Made by a program: the position numbers and the translations under genes. The notes below the pieces were generated by a model. It was not told where the DNA came from, made no database searches, and worked only from the letters and a program-made list of their open reading frames with translations. A stretch of DNA of 13,045 nucleotides. Origin: JAGXIT01 sp964393815. Its GTDB lineage: Bacteria; Patescibacteriota; Saccharimonadia; Saccharimonadales; UBA4665. This document shows, piece after piece, positions 12,622 through 13,045 of the stretch. The stretch spans positions 1 through 13,045 of the forward strand of contig CAYMUP010000026.1 of assembly GCA_964393815.1 (NCBI GenBank), in the 5' to 3' direction. Each line of letters begins with the position of its first letter. Position 1 is the stretch's first letter.

Positions 12622-13045
12622 GTGGGTAAAATAATTGGAATCGACCTCGGTACCACCAACAGCGCTATGGCTGTTATGCAGTCTGGCAAGGCTGAAATAA
12701 TCGCGAACAGCGAAGGAAACCGCACTACGCCGTCAGTGGTAGCGGTAAATAAAAAGGGGGAGCGACTGGTGGGCCAGATTGCTCGCCGCCAGCAGGTGAC
12801 GAACCCTAAAGACACCATTTACGAAGTCAAACGCCTGATCGGCCGTAACTATAACGACAAAGAAGTCCAGCGCGACCTCAAACTCATGGGCTACAAAATT
12901 GTCAAAAGCGGCAATAGTACCAAAGTAGAGATGGCCGGGAAAGAGTACAGCCCTGAGGAAATTAGTGCAATGATTCTCGGTAAGCTTAAGGCTGATGCCG
13001 AAGCTTTCTTGGGCGAGCCTGTCACCGAGGCAGTCATCACAGTAC
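12622..13045 (+). CDS. dnaK: Chaperone DnaK (Hsp70), N-terminal part, runs off the window
   Basis: The first 141 codons of Hsp70, with the 3' end outside the window. GTG at 12622 opens MGKIIGIDLGTTNSAMAVM, the phosphate-1 motif of the Hsp70 ATPase domain. NRTTPSVVAV, VGQIARRQ and IYEVKRLIGR follow as in other DnaK proteins, and the window ends in EPVTEAVITV, just before the usual PAYF. AAAGGA (12607-12612) lies nine nt before the GTG. The GTG start is chosen because the conserved N terminus begins there and no ATG precedes it in frame. It is under two CIRCE-type operators. It is separated from hrcA-grpE by a terminator and an opposite-strand gene, so this is a split form of the common hrcA-grpE-dnaK-dnaJ operon. 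Confidence 0.97.
   Translation, partial: MGKIIGIDLGTTNSAMAVMQSGKAEIIANSEGNRTTPSVVAVNKKGERLVGQIARRQQVTNPKDTIYEVKRLIGRNYNDKEVQRDLKLMGYKIVKSGNSTKVEMAGKEYSPEEISAMILGKLKADAEAFLGEPVTEAVITV

Noticed and set aside
1..13045. CRISPR array, transposase, toxin-antitoxin or defence system
   Set aside because: I looked for regularly spaced repeats and for such proteins and saw none; the dispersed 42-nt copies are kilobases apart and in both orientations.

Overview
The window is a slice of a small-genome bacterial chromosome, most likely from Candidatus Saccharibacteria (TM7) or a related Patescibacteria/CPR lineage. The evidence is indirect. Most first genes have a TATACT/TATAAA/TACAAT -10 box only 6-10 nt before the start codon, so their mRNAs are leaderless or nearly so. 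The secreted protein starts with a KRGFSHHFLLPVIAVLAVGS-type signal of a kind I recall from that group. HrcA is short, and housekeeping genes are packed closely. UGA is used as a stop, which argues against code-25 groups (Gracilibacteria, Absconditabacteria).

Layout. Positions 1-54 hold the 3' part of a CAU-anticodon tRNA, followed by a bidirectional terminator. On the minus strand, 1305-146 is a two-gene operon (histidine-family phosphatase, then HD-domain phosphohydrolase) joined by an ATGA overlap. A divergent promoter region at 1309-1416 leads into a possible 31-codon leader ORF with an internal terminator, then an unknown gene (1509-2018). The plus strand continues with tilS, ftsH, murJ, lepA and a guanylate kinase gene (2038-9479), each with its own -10 box. 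From 9489 comes the heat-shock locus. hrcA-grpE is driven by a CIRCE-controlled promoter and closed by a strong terminator. A minus-strand gene for a secreted four-repeat peptidoglycan-binding-like protein follows, then dnaK, which has a CIRCE plus a second, degenerate CIRCE and runs off the window end.

How the genes work together. The chaperone genes form one regulon: HrcA should bind the CIRCE operators in front of both hrcA-grpE and dnaK. FtsH (membrane protease), MurJ (lipid II flippase) and LepA (ribosome GTPase) serve protein quality control, wall synthesis and translation. TilS modifies tRNA-Ile(CAU), and the tRNA at the left edge has a CAU anticodon.

The least expected content is repeat structure. 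A 42-nt repeat occurs at three intergenic sites and, diverged but gap-free, a fourth time in frame inside lepA, where it forms part of an extra loop. The last 47 bp of lepA are duplicated exactly 145 bp downstream around a hairpin-rich 98-bp segment. I see no CRISPR array, transposase, toxin-antitoxin pair or defence system. The repeat family and the attenuator-like leader are the best candidates for something undescribed.
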